A stretch of 64,000 bases of DNA from Microbacterium sp. STN6 (GCF_026410545.1 NZ_JAPMIT010000004.1:411856-475855), one strand, 5' to 3'. Counted from the stretch's first letter, positions 33,282-41,420 are shown. The notes: generated by a model not told the origin, from the letters alone. Translations and numbers: made by a program.

Positions 33282-34679
33282 TCAGGCCCTTCTGAACAGT
33301 GCGAGCTGGGTGGGGGTGCCGACGACCGGGTCGTTCTCGCCGACCGGGCGCAACTCAACGCTGTAGCCGTTGCGGCCGCAGACGCCCTGCGCCCACTCCG
33401 CGAACTCGGCCCGCGACCACTCGAAGCGATGGTCGGAATGCCGAAAGCCGCCCTCGCTGAGCGTCGGGTACATGGCGTTGTACTCGGAGTTGGGCGTGGT
33501 GACGATGACCGCGCCCGGCCTCGCATGAGCGAAGACGGATGCCTCGACCGCCGAAAGTCGGTCGAGGTCCACGTGCTCGATCACCTCCATGAGAACGACC
33601 GCGTCGAAGCCCGCCATGCGGTCATCGAGGTAGGTGATGGATGACCGGATGAGCTTCACCCGAGCCCGCTGGCGATCGCTGAGGTCGCGCAGGTGCAGCC
33701 GCTCCTCGGCGAGGCCGAGCGCCCGGTGCGAGACGTCGGCGCCGAGGATCTGGGTGAAAGAGGGGTCGGCCATGAGGTGCTTCAGCAGCGCGCCCTCGCC
33801 GCAGCCGAGGTCGGCGACGCGGTGGGCGTCGAGCTCCCTCAGCGCGGCCAGCACCGCCTCGGCACGCAGGGAGAAGAGCGGGGTCGGCGCGGCCGTGCCG
33901 TGAGCCGTGCTGCCAGCCGAGGCGCTTGCCGCTTCCACGTCGCCCACCTCGACGAGTCGCTCGGTCGCATCGGCGATCATCGTGCGCTGGTGCGCCAGGT
34001 AGCGGCGCGTGATCAGCTCGCGATCGGGATGCTCGGCCAGCCACCCCTCGCCGGCGCGCAGGAGCTTGGCGACCTCATCGTCGCTCACCCAGTAGTGCTT
34101 CGAGTCATCGAGTACAGGAAGCAGAACGTAGAGCTGACGCAGGGCCTCAGCCAGGGTGAGAGTGCCGTGCAGCCGAAGGTTCGTGTAGCGCGAGTCGCCC
34201 CACTCGCGGAATTGCGTATCGAGGGGGATGGCCGTCTCCTCGACCTGCCAGCCGAGCGGCGTGAAGAGTCTCGTGGCCAGCCGATCGGCACCTTTGCTCG
34301 GCACCGACGCCAGGCCGATCTCGAGGGGGATGGGCGTCGCGACAAGCTCCGGCCGCGCGTCGCAGCGCCCGGTCATCGCCGTGCGGAAGACCTTGCCCAT
34401 CGCCACCGCGAGCATGGACGAGGCGGCGTAGGGGCGGTCGTTGACGTAGTGCCCGAGGGAGAACGAATCGCTGCCGCCGAATCGTTTGTTGCGCACGAGC
34501 GCGATCGGGTCGACCTCTAGCAGCACGGCCGCGGTGCAGCGCTCGTCGCTTGCCTCGGGGTAGAAGACGTGCGCCTCGCCCACGCTCACGTCGAAGCTCT
34601 GTACCTTGCCGGGATGCTTGTGGAGCAGGTACCCCAGATCACTCGCGTTGGGGCCCGAGTAGGTGATGGTGAGGAGCAC
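33282..34679 (-). CDS. hen1: Hen1 3'-terminal RNA ribose 2'-O-methyltransferase
   Basis: A 465-residue bacterial Hen1. The N-terminal half (MLLTITYSGPNASDLGYLLHK onward) is the bacterial-specific domain that stimulates Pnkp ligation. The C-terminal half is the methyltransferase: VADLGCGEGALLKHL (AdoMet site, about 287-301), MEVIEHVD (metal-binding Glu pair and His) and FRHSDHRFEW (further His ligands). It methylates the 3'-terminal ribose during repair so that the sealed RNA resists recutting. The GTG start gives VLLTITYSG, the conserved family N-terminus. It is the first gene of the hen1-pnkp operon. Confidence 0.95.
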   Translation of the reverse strand: MLLTITYSGPNASDLGYLLHKHPGKVQSFDVSVGEAHVFYPEASDERCTAAVLLEVDPIALVRNKRFGGSDSFSLGHYVNDRPYAASSMLAVAMGKVFRTAMTGRCDARPELVATPIPLEIGLASVPSKGADRLATRLFTPLGWQVEETAIPLDTQFREWGDSRYTNLRLHGTLTLAEALRQLYVLLPVLDDSKHYWVSDDEVAKLLRAGEGWLAEHPDRELITRRYLAHQRTMIADATERLVEVGDVEAASASAGSTAHGTAAPTPLFSLRAEAVLAALRELDAHRVADLGCGEGALLKHLMADPSFTQILGADVSHRALGLAEERLHLRDLSDRQRARVKLIRSSITYLDDRMAGFDAVVLMEVIEHVDLDRLSAVEASVFAHARPGAVIVTTPNSEYNAMYPTLSEGGFRHSDHRFEWSRAEFAEWAQGVCGRNGYSVELRPVGENDPVVGTPTQLALFRRA

Positions 34680-34766
34680 GACGTTCCGATGAGGAGAGGG
34701 GAAGGGTGCCGCAACTCTACGGGAACGGAAACCGTGCGTCGCGGTTATCCACAGGCCGCAGGCGAC

Positions 34767-35042
34767 CTAGCTGTCGTTCCCTGCGCGTAACTGCTCGTTC
34801 TCGGCGCGCAGCCTCGTGTTCTCCTCGCGCAGGCGGCTGGCCTGGGCGCGCAGCCGCTCGGCTTCCGCTCGAAGTCCCTCGTTCTCCTCGCGCAGCCGGG
34901 CGATCGTGTCCCGCGCCTCGTCGACCACTTCGAGCGCCATGGGCACCAGGCCCACGAGGCGGCCCAGCTTCTCCTCCGTGGTTCCCTCGCCGTGCACGAT
35001 GCCGAGGGCGTTGCCCTCGAGGGCGTGGGCCTTGGCCGGCAT
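34767..35042 (-). CDS. Small coiled-coil protein
   Basis: A 91-residue protein starting MPAKAHALEGNALGIVHGEG. The last 45 residues are a near-perfect leucine-zipper-like coiled coil with heptads of LREEN, LRAEAERLRAQ and LRAENEQLRA. The ATG at 35042 is preceded by GGAG; a longer frame reaches back into the hemerythrin gene. It follows that gene by 68 bases and may share its transcript. It is probably a dimerising protein; the function is unknown. Confidence 0.6.
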   Translation of the reverse strand: MPAKAHALEGNALGIVHGEGTTEEKLGRLVGLVPMALEVVDEARDTIARLREENEGLRAEAERLRAQASRLREENTRLRAENEQLRAGNDS

Positions 35043-35110
35043 TGCCGCTCCGCCCGGCCGGCGACGCGCGAGGGCGGCCGACGCAGGCAATTCCGTGAGG
35101 CGTTCCCTGG

Positions 35111-35590
35111 TCACGGCAACGACGGGCCGGCAGCTGCCTTCGCGCACGACCAGCCCTCCGGCATCCGCCCCTCATCGAGAAACGCGCTCAGCTCGCCACT
35201 CGCCTCGGCCGACAGCACGTCGTCGGCCCGCGTGTAGATGATGGGCTCCTCTTTCGAGTTGTGGCGGTCGAGCTGGGCCAGCAGCTCGCGACAGGCCTCG
35301 AGCAGCGCGTCGTCGCTGGGCGGCGCGGCCAGCAGCACGTCGAGCGAATCCATGGAGCGCCACAGCTCGCCGTGCTCCTTGAGCATGACCATGACGGGCA
35401 TCATGAGCATGGCCTGCAGCGGCGGGAACAGGAACTGCTCTTCGAGGTAGATGTGGCGACGCAGCCCCGCCATCGCCCGCTTCAGCGGCTCGACGTCGTT
35501 GGTGCCGGCCGCCAAACGCGCCGTGTACTGCTCGATGCCACCGTCAATGTCGCGGTGTTCGCGTTCCAGGGCCTCGGCCAGGGTGCTCAT
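35111..35590 (-). CDS. Hemerythrin-domain protein
   Basis: A 159-residue hemerythrin HHE-type four-helix protein. Likely di-iron ligands are in LEREHRDID (about 9-17), RRHIYLEEQFLFPPL (about 44-58), MLKEHGELW (about 70-78) and LDRHNSKEEPIIY (about 107-119). It would bind O2, NO or iron. It is divergently transcribed from the encapsulin ferritin-like cargo 220 bases away, which suggests a shared iron or oxidative-stress theme. It carries no encapsulin targeting peptide, so it is probably not a cargo. Confidence 0.85.
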   Translation of the reverse strand: MSTLAEALEREHRDIDGGIEQYTARLAAGTNDVEPLKRAMAGLRRHIYLEEQFLFPPLQAMLMMPVMVMLKEHGELWRSMDSLDVLLAAPPSDDALLEACRELLAQLDRHNSKEEPIIYTRADDVLSAEASGELSAFLDEGRMPEGWSCAKAAAGPSLP

Positions 35591-35809
35591 GCGTCACGTT
35601 CCTCGATCTCGTAGCTGAGTTGAAAGGAGAGCGATCAGTTTTTATCGCCCAAACCCAGAGTAGCGCTCCGCAGAGGCCGGAGACTCGGATGCGCGCAGCT
35701 GGCCATCCGCTCACCGTCACGCCCCACGCGTTGTTGCCCTCGAGCGCCCGGCGTAGTGTCAGCAGAAGGGCGGTGGCCGCCGCCTCACCGCGACCCAAGG
35801 GGAGTGAGA

Positions 35810-36199
35810 ATGCCGACCGACCAGTACCACGAGCCACCATCGGAACTCTCTGCCGAGACCCGCACCTTCGCCCGCATGTGCGCCAGCCTCTCTGAGGAAG
35901 CCGAGGCGATCGGCTGGTACGAGCAGCGCATCGCCGTCGAGGGCGACGAGGTGGCGAAGGCCATCATGGTCGACTCCCTGGGCGAGGAGTACAAGCACTT
36001 CTGCATGGAGCTCGAGTTCCTGTTCCGCGCCAAGCCGCTGTGGCGCGAGACCGCGCAGGGCATTCTCTTCAAGAGTGGCGACATTGTGGCGAACGGCGAG
36101 GCGGCCGAGGCCGCGGCGGGCGGCGAGTCGCCGGCAGGCGGGGGAGAAGACGGCGGGCCGTCGCTCGGCATCGGCTCGCTGCGAAGCGACGAAGACTGA
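35810..36199 (+). CDS. Encapsulated ferritin-like cargo protein (EncFtn)
   Basis: A 129-residue protein. The core LSEEAEAIGWYEQRIAVEGDE and DSLGEEYKHFCMELEFLFR carries the Glu/His ferroxidase ligands of encapsulated ferritins (E..E in helix 1, ExxxH in helix 2). A Gly/Glu-rich linker leads to the C-terminal targeting peptide SLGIGSLR, which docks cargo inside encapsulin shells. The ATG at 35810 follows AGGGGAGTGAG. It oxidises Fe(II) for storage in the compartment formed by the next gene. The last codons lie inside a 15-bp tandem repeat. Confidence 0.9.
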   Translation: MPTDQYHEPPSELSAETRTFARMCASLSEEAEAIGWYEQRIAVEGDEVAKAIMVDSLGEEYKHFCMELEFLFRAKPLWRETAQGILFKSGDIVANGEAAEAAAGGESPAGGGEDGGPSLGIGSLRSDED

Positions 36200-36242
36200 A
36201 GCGACGAGGACTGAAGCGACGAGGACTAAAGCGACGAGGAAG
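36183..36242 (+). repeat. 15-bp tandem repeat between cargo and encapsulin genes
   Basis: Four units of GAAGCGACGAGGACT (first GAAGCGACGAAGACT, last AAAGCGACGAGGAAG) run from the end of the cargo gene, where the unit encodes SDED-stop, to 15 bases before the encapsulin ATG. The repeat probably arose by duplication of the cargo 3' end and now sets the spacing and ribosome site of the shell gene. Confidence 0.8.
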
Positions 36243-36256
36243 AGGGAGCGACACGC

Positions 36257-37063
36257 ATGAGCCATCTGCTCAGAAACCAGGCACCGATCACGGATGCCGG
36301 CTGGAAGCTGCTCGACGACGAAGCCACCGAGCGCCTCACCGTCGCGCTCGGCGCCCGCAAGCTCGTCGACTTCGACGGCCCATTCGGCTGGCAGTACTCC
36401 GCCACCAACCTGGGTCGCGTCGGCGATGTGGTGGATGCGCCGGCCGAGTCGGTCATCGCCCGGCAGCGCCAGGTGCTGCCCCTGGCCGAGGTGCGCGCCG
36501 ACTTCTCGATCAGCCGGCACGAGCTGGCCAACCACTACCGCGGATCCGTCGACCCCGATCTCAGCGCCCTCGACGCGGCGGCGCTGCGCATGGCGGCCGT
36601 CGAGAACGCGGCCGTTTTCCACGGCTGGGACGAGCTGGGCATCACCGGCATCACTGAGGCATCACCGCACGACCCGGTGCCGCACGAGGCCGACCCCGCA
36701 CGCTACGTTCAGCAGGTGGCGAGCGGCGTGGCAACCCTCAAGCGCAGCGGCATCGGCGGCCCGTACGGGCTCGCGGTGGGCCCCGCCGACTGGGTCGACG
36801 TGATCGAGGGCGGCGAGCGCGGCGGCTACCCGGTTCTCACTCACCTGCACAAGATTCTCGACGGCCCGATCGTGTGGGTGCCCGGCATCACGGGCGGCGT
36901 GGTCGTGAGCATCCGCGGCGGCGACTTCCTCTTCGAATCCGGCGAGGACCTCTCCATCGGCTACGCCAACCACGACGCGACGAGCATCGACCTCTACCTC
37001 GAAGAGAGCTTCAGCTTCAGGGTCGCAACGCCCGAGGCGGCGATCGCGCTCGCCGCAGAGTAA
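36257..37063 (+). CDS. enc: Encapsulin shell protein (family 1)
   Basis: A 268-residue HK97-fold encapsulin (linocin M18-like). Family features include the start MSHLLRNQAPITDAGWKLLDDEA, the E-loop region FGWQYSATNLGRV and the late GGDFLFESGEDLSIGYANHD with an aromatic C-terminal strand. It self-assembles into an icosahedral nanocompartment and packages the upstream ferritin-like protein through SLGIGSLR. The ribosome site GAGGAAGAGGGAG precedes the ATG at 36257. The two-gene cassette is an iron-storage or iron-detoxification compartment. Confidence 0.95.
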   Translation: MSHLLRNQAPITDAGWKLLDDEATERLTVALGARKLVDFDGPFGWQYSATNLGRVGDVVDAPAESVIARQRQVLPLAEVRADFSISRHELANHYRGSVDPDLSALDAAALRMAAVENAAVFHGWDELGITGITEASPHDPVPHEADPARYVQQVASGVATLKRSGIGGPYGLAVGPADWVDVIEGGERGGYPVLTHLHKILDGPIVWVPGITGGVVVSIRGGDFLFESGEDLSIGYANHDATSIDLYLEESFSFRVATPEAAIALAAE

Positions 37064-37077
37064 CCGCCAGCGCGGGC

Positions 37078-37830
37078 ATGCCTACCCCCTCATCGGTTCA
37101 GCCGCGGAGACCGGCCTCGCCACCGTCGCTGCCGCGTTGGCGGCGCCTCGCGGGCTGGGCCGCCGACATGCTCTACGCGAGCCGCGCGCAGCTCGAGGGA
37201 ACCTTCTCGAGGGACGACCCCGGCATGTACGAGCGGCCGGCGCCGGGAGTCGCCCAGCGCCGTGCCGTGCTGTTACTACAGGGCGTCTTCGAGACGTGGC
37301 ACTTCATGCGGCCGATCGCGACGCTTCTGCATGAGCGTGGGCACCCCGTCTACGTGGTGCCGCAACTGGGGCACAATCGGGCGCAGGTGCGGCAGGCAGC
37401 ATCCGTCGTCGAGCGTTTCATTGTCAGCCGCGGCCTCGGCCCGATCGCGGTCGTGGCGCACAGCAAAGGCGGTCTGATCGCCAAGTACCTCATGGTCAAC
37501 GCGCCGCAGCTGATCGACATGACCATCGCCGTCTCGACCCCGTTCTCGGGCTCGCGCTACGCCATGCACGCCCCGACAGCCACGCTGCGCGAGTTCGCGC
37601 CGGGTGACGAGACGACCCGCACCCTGGCGAGCAACCGCGACGCCAACGCGCGCATCACCTCGGTGTTCGGCATCGACGACTACCTGATACCGGATGGCAG
37701 CCGGCTCGATGGTGCGGTCAACGTGTGCCTGCCCGTTCCCGGGCACTTTCGCATTCTGTCGGATGCGCGGCTGCACCGCGTGCTCGAGCGGGTTCTCGAC
37801 GGGCAGCGTGGTGCCCCGCTTCTCGAGTAG
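37078..37830 (+). CDS. Alpha/beta-hydrolase, lipase-like
   Basis: A 250-residue esterase/lipase-type protein. The nucleophile elbow is AHSKGG (G-x-S-x-G-like, with Ser at about 142), preceded by the oxyanion-loop-like LLLQGVFETWHFMRPIA. A catalytic Asp is plausible in GIDDYLIPDGS and a His in PVPGHFRIL. Starts 15 bases after the encapsulin stop and is likely co-transcribed. A role in lipid or ester turnover is inferred. The first 30 residues are Pro/Arg-rich and the true start could be slightly later. Confidence 0.8.
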   Translation: MPTPSSVQPRRPASPPSLPRWRRLAGWAADMLYASRAQLEGTFSRDDPGMYERPAPGVAQRRAVLLLQGVFETWHFMRPIATLLHERGHPVYVVPQLGHNRAQVRQAASVVERFIVSRGLGPIAVVAHSKGGLIAKYLMVNAPQLIDMTIAVSTPFSGSRYAMHAPTATLREFAPGDETTRTLASNRDANARITSVFGIDDYLIPDGSRLDGAVNVCLPVPGHFRILSDARLHRVLERVLDGQRGAPLLE

Positions 37831-37897
37831 CGGCAGCGCCGCGTATCGAGACCGCACTCGCCTTACCCGACAGGTCGCTCACGCGTAGCGTGAAGCC

Positions 37898-38254
37898 ATG
37901 AGCGATCCGACCAACGACGACGAACTGCCCGTCACCCCCGATGCGCACCCGGCCGACCCCGACACCGATGTGCTGCCCGGTGTCCTTCCCGGCGGCAACC
38001 GAGCACCGCACGGCGAGGGCGGCTCGGGCTCCGGCGATGACACGAGCACTCCGCCGCTCGGCGTGAGTGCGCCCGGAACGTCGATGATCGACCCGGACGA
38101 CGACTCAGACGACGCAGGGCAGGGCGGCGACCCCGACTCGCGCCGCGACTCGGCAGCCGGCGGTCACGAGAAGAACACGCGAGCGGATGCGCCCGATGGC
38201 GCCCTCTCGCCGGGAAGCACCGCGACCGGCAGCCCCACGAGCGACATGAGCTGA
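37898..38254 (+). CDS. Acidic disordered protein
   Basis: A 118-residue protein (MSDPTNDDELPVTPDAHPAD) made almost entirely of Asp, Gly, Ser, Pro and Thr, predicted to be disordered. TAGCGT ends 6 bases before the ATG, with GAAG between, so the message is probably leaderless. It is separated by one base from the DksA-type gene. Similar acidic proteins are at 40005 and 40339. The role is unknown; they may be stress-induced hydrophilins. Confidence 0.6.
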   Translation: MSDPTNDDELPVTPDAHPADPDTDVLPGVLPGGNRAPHGEGGSGSGDDTSTPPLGVSAPGTSMIDPDDDSDDAGQGGDPDSRRDSAAGGHEKNTRADAPDGALSPGSTATGSPTSDMS

Positions 38255-38255
38255 G

Positions 38256-38615
38256 GTGGAGGAGCCGGAACGCGAGCGGTTCCGGGCGCTCCTGACGGCG
38301 CGACGGCGCGAGGCGGTCGGCAAGCGCGCGGAACTCGAGGAGGCGATGCGCCGCATCCGCTCGGAACGCTCGAGCGCGTCAGCCGACGACGAACACGACC
38401 CCGAGGGGCCGACGATGTCGTTCGAGTGGTCGCGTGTTGCGGGACTGCAAGCGGATGCCGCTGCCGAGATCCCCGCGCTCGACGCCGCCCTCGCCCGCAT
38501 CGACGCCGGAACCTACGGCGTGTGCGCCCGCTGCGGCGGGCCGATCGCGCCCGAGCGACTGCAGGCCCGCCCCACCGCCGAGCTCTGCATCACGTGCGCT
38601 CGCGACGCCCGCTAA
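38256..38615 (+). CDS. DksA/TraR-type zinc-finger protein
   Basis: A 119-residue protein with an N-terminal coiled coil (ERERFRALLTARRREAVGKRAELEEAM) and a C-terminal C4 zinc finger, CARCGGPI to CITCARDAR (Cys at about 91, 94, 112, 115). This is the layout of DksA/TraR family RNA polymerase-binding regulators, though small actinobacterial members are poorly studied. The GTG start at 38256 is one base after the previous stop, so the two are coupled. It may tune transcription in stress. Confidence 0.82.
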   Translation: MEEPERERFRALLTARRREAVGKRAELEEAMRRIRSERSSASADDEHDPEGPTMSFEWSRVAGLQADAAAEIPALDAALARIDAGTYGVCARCGGPIAPERLQARPTAELCITCARDAR

Positions 38616-38624
38616 GCGGGCCCC

Positions 38625-38660
38625 GGAGGCCGCGTAGCGGCCGTCTCGAAACCCAGCGCC
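38625..38660. repeat. REP-like palindromic repeat, copy 2
   Basis: Carries the hairpin GGCCGC-GTA-GCGGCC (38628-38642) followed by GTCTCGAAACCCAGCGCC, as at 692-726. It lies between the convergent DksA-type gene (stop 38615) and Vms1-like gene (stop 38703). It probably serves as a two-way terminator. Confidence 0.72.
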
Positions 38661-38702
38661 CGGAATTCGAGACGCGCTTCGCGCTCCTCATTCCGCATCA
38701 GC

Positions 38703-39848
38703 TCACGTGCCGGGCACCGGCGGCCCCGCTGGCCAGCGCAGCACCGCCGCGACCTCGCTCTTCTCGGGCAGGTCGCGCGCATCCGTGAACACGATGTCGG
38801 CGTCGGTGAGCAGCGCCGCCCGAACCAGCGCGACGGGCGCCGCCACCTTGTCGAGAATCGTCGCGCCGAGGCTCTCCTCCGGCACGCTCGCGAGCCACGG
38901 CTCGGCGTCGAATGCGAGCAGGTGCCGGTCGCCGAGCGCCTGCACGTCGAGCAGCAGCGTGTCGACCTGGCCCTGCTGCAGCGCGTGCACGACGGCCCCC
39001 ACGCCGACCTGCGCGCCCGAACCCTCGTCTCCCTCCTGCACGCCGAGACGGTCGAGAGCCCGCCGCCGCTCGTCGTCGGCCAGCGTCGCCAGCTCGGCAG
39101 CCAACTGGCTGCGCAGCTCGTGGTCGGAGGCGCCGGCAGGTCGCGTATACGTCGACACGGTCGAGAGAATGTCTCGGCTGGCGGCCGACAGCTCACCCTC
39201 GAGCAACTGCACGGCGCGCACGTCACCGGCGAGCAGCAGCAGCCGCGGCCGATGCACCAACACGAGCGCGTTCACCTCGTCGGCGAGCTCCGCCTCGTTC
39301 TGCTTCCAGATCTCCTCGGTGTGGTGCTGGTACCGCGGGTTGGACCAGCCACCCGCCTGCACCTTGTTGAGGCTGTCGCCGCGGCCGACCGTCGTGGTGT
39401 CCACCACAGCATCCGGCCCCCGCGTTCCATATACACGGATGCGGCCGCCGTCGCGGCCTGCCTCAACGATCATGTATGGGCTCAGCGCGCGCCGGTGCCT
39501 CACAAGCGGCACGAGGTCGGGCACCGGGCCGTAGCCGATGGTGTTGTCCTGCACCTGCGGGCCGGGCAGGACCTCGCTCAGCACGATCTCGCCGTTCTTC
39601 GCGAGAATGTAGCGGGAGACGGGGCTGCCCACTCCCGGCGTCTCGGCCAGCACCGCCTCGATCGCGGCGACGTCCTCGCCGGGTGCGCCCGCGTCGACCA
39701 GCCCGTCGCGCATGGTGCGCCACTGCAGGTGGCTGCGCTGAGGTGGGTCCTCCACGTCGAGGGAGACGTCGAGGTAGACCTGCGACCAGTTGCCCCCGGA
39801 GCGCAGCAGCTCGCTCAGGGTGGTCTCGTCTGCGGAGTGTGCGGCCAT
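38703..39848 (-). CDS. Vms1/eRF1-like (baeRF, Rv2629-related) protein
   Basis: A 381-residue protein resembling the bacterial archaeo-eukaryotic release-factor-like family that includes mycobacterial Rv2629. Supporting features are an N-terminal domain with VYLDVSLDVEDPPQRSHLQW, a central PLVRHRRALSPYMIVEAGRDGGRIRVYG, HHTEEIWKQNEAELADEV and a C-terminal L7Ae/pelota-like domain with GQVDTLLLDVQA and DIVFTDARDLPE. Such proteins may act in ribosome rescue or hibernation. The ATG at 39848 was chosen because AAGGTG precedes it. Confidence 0.72.
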   Translation of the reverse strand: MAAHSADETTLSELLRSGGNWSQVYLDVSLDVEDPPQRSHLQWRTMRDGLVDAGAPGEDVAAIEAVLAETPGVGSPVSRYILAKNGEIVLSEVLPGPQVQDNTIGYGPVPDLVPLVRHRRALSPYMIVEAGRDGGRIRVYGTRGPDAVVDTTTVGRGDSLNKVQAGGWSNPRYQHHTEEIWKQNEAELADEVNALVLVHRPRLLLLAGDVRAVQLLEGELSAASRDILSTVSTYTRPAGASDHELRSQLAAELATLADDERRRALDRLGVQEGDEGSGAQVGVGAVVHALQQGQVDTLLLDVQALGDRHLLAFDAEPWLASVPEESLGATILDKVAAPVALVRAALLTDADIVFTDARDLPEKSEVAAVLRWPAGPPVPGT

Positions 39849-40004
39849 GAATTTCACCTTTTCGTCGATCGCTACGGTTTCGTTGAACGCGTCGGTTCCT
39901 GATCTTCTTCGGCGGCGTTTGTCACGCTACTCGCGGCGCGTGGGCTCGCAACCAGCCGCGTCCGAGCCTTCCCCGCGTGCTGGCGACGGCGTACCGTGCG
40001 AGGC

Positions 40005-40256
40005 ATGACCGATCACACGCAGAACGACGACGGCATCGGCGACGAGTCGCAGACCGAGAAGGACACGTCGTACAGCCCGTCGAGCGGGCGCGACACCAAG
40101 CGGCTGCAGCACGAGAGCGCCGACAGGCAGGCCGAGCGCGACGACGTGAACGACGGCGATGACGTGCAGGTGCTGCCGGGCACCGGTGGGCCGGATGACG
40201 CGGGTGCGACCTCTGCGGGAGACGACATCGACCCCGAGGTCGATCTGGGCCGCTGA
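40005..40256 (+). CDS. Small acidic disordered protein
   Basis: An 83-residue hydrophilic protein (MTDHTQNDDGIGDESQTEKD) rich in Asp, Gln and Ser. The ATG at 40005 follows GCGAGGC, and TACCGT ends 7 bases before it. No domain was recognised. It is divergently placed from the Vms1-like gene and convergent with another acidic protein. Confidence 0.55.
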   Translation: MTDHTQNDDGIGDESQTEKDTSYSPSSGRDTKRLQHESADRQAERDDVNDGDDVQVLPGTGGPDDAGATSAGDDIDPEVDLGR

Positions 40257-40266
40257 GCGTGAACGC

Positions 40267-40329
40267 GGGTTGAGGAGGTCGGCGAAGCCGACCGTCTCGA
40301 AGCCCCGCGACTGCGGCGCTCCTCAACCC
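40267..40329. repeat. REP-like repeat with inverted ends, copy 3
   Basis: Inverted arms GGGTTGAGGAG (40267-40277) and CTCCTCAACCC (40319-40329) enclose a second palindrome, GGTCGGC-GAA-GCCGACC, followed by GTCTCGAAGCCCC. It sits between convergent genes ending at 40256 and 40339. Confidence 0.72.
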
Positions 40330-40338
40330 GCTGAGCGG

Positions 40339-40791
40339 TCAGCCGAGTTCGCCGTCGCCTCGGCCCTTGTGCTCGTGTTCGCGCTCGTCCTCCTGCTGCA
40401 CGGTCTGCGCCTCAGCGGGAGCGGTGTCGTCGTCGCCGAGCCGAATCGAGCCGGCGCCTGGTGCCTCGGGCCCAAAGTTCGGCTCTCCCTCGCGAGGTGA
40501 GCCGCCGGTGGGCCCGCGGTTGCCCGAACCCTCGCCAGGCAGCACCGTCTCGCCCGCGACCGCGTCGTTCGTGACGAGCTCGTTCTCCCGCTCGTCGTTG
40601 GCGATGCGGTCGTTCTTCAGGGGCTCGTCCACGCCGGCCTCGTCGTCGACCTCTTCGGCGAGCTCGTCGTCGATGTCACGTTCGATGTCATCGTCGAGAT
40701 CGTCGACGTTGGTATTGAGATCCGGGTCCATGCTCTCGACGTTCTCGTTGCGCTCACCGCGAGACGGGTCGTCGAAGGTGGGGTTGCTCAT
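40339..40791 (-). CDS. Acidic disordered protein
   Basis: A 150-residue protein (MSNPTFDDPSRGERNENVES) with long runs of Asp/Glu (DLDDDIERDIDDELAEEVDD) and a Gly/Pro/Glu-rich C-terminus. No membrane segment is seen. A good ribosome site, GGAGGAACACC, precedes the ATG at 40791. The next gene on the same strand, a TetR regulator, ends 48 bases upstream of this start, so the two may share a transcript. The function is unknown. Confidence 0.65.
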   Translation of the reverse strand: MSNPTFDDPSRGERNENVESMDPDLNTNVDDLDDDIERDIDDELAEEVDDEAGVDEPLKNDRIANDERENELVTNDAVAGETVLPGEGSGNRGPTGGSPREGEPNFGPEAPGAGSIRLGDDDTAPAEAQTVQQEDEREHEHKGRGDGELG

Positions 40792-40838
40792 GGTGTTCCT
40801 CCTTACCTGATCATGCCGCTGAGGTTGTCGCGCGTCGT

Positions 40839-41420
40839 TCAGTCGGGCAGGATCTCTCGGCTGTCAATCACCAGGGCAGCCATGGTCTTCGTCTGCTTGG
40901 CCGCCTCCACATTGCCCATGCGTGCGGCGATGATGGCGCCCTTCATGAGGATCTGCCACGACCACGCGAATTCCTCGGGCTCGCGGATGCGCGCTTCATG
41001 CGCGCGCTCGCAGATCATGCGCCGCACGGTGTCGAGGTGCCGCAGGCTGGCCTTGCCGATCGCGTGCTCCGGCCCCATCTCGAGCAGCACGTTGATGAAC
41101 GTGTCGCCCTCGTAGTCGAGGCGGTGGAACCATTCGTCGAGAACGTCGAAGATCGCCAGCAGTTGTTCTCGCGGCTCGCCTTCACGGTGCAACGCCTGCT
41201 GAACGATGGTGTCCATGGTCCAGAGTTGCTCGCGGCGCTTGAGGAACTCGAGAACCAGATCGTCCTTTGAAGGGAAGTGCCGGTAGAAGGTTGCGTTGGC
41301 GACGCCGGACTGCGCGATGAGCTGATCCACGCCCACGCTACGTATCCCGCGCTGGGAGAACAGGTCGTACGCCGCCTGCAGAATCCTCTCCCGTGCCTGA
41401 GGTCGGGTTGAGTCTTGCAT
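40839..41420 (-). CDS. TetR-family transcriptional regulator
   Basis: A 193-residue regulator. The DNA-binding domain is RERILQAAYDLFSQRGIRSV then VDQLIAQSGVANATFYRHFPSKDDLV (about 31-56). The ligand-binding domain is helical. It is divergent from the sigma-factor gene (217-bp intergenic region) and upstream of the acidic protein. Its targets are not evident, and no clear palindrome was found in the intergenic region. Confidence 0.88.
   Translation of the reverse strand: MQDSTRPQARERILQAAYDLFSQRGIRSVGVDQLIAQSGVANATFYRHFPSKDDLVLEFLKRREQLWTMDTIVQQALHREGEPREQLLAIFDVLDEWFHRLDYEGDTFINVLLEMGPEHAIGKASLRHLDTVRRMICERAHEARIREPEEFAWSWQILMKGAIIAARMGNVEAAKQTKTMAALVIDSREILPD

Noticed and set aside
36183..36242. 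Possible short CRISPR-like or iteron array
   Set aside because: 15-base units are head-to-tail without spacers and the first is coding sequence.
38256..38615. Fusion of the acidic protein with the DksA-type gene
   Set aside because: They are in different frames, separated by a stop codon and one base, so they are two coupled genes.
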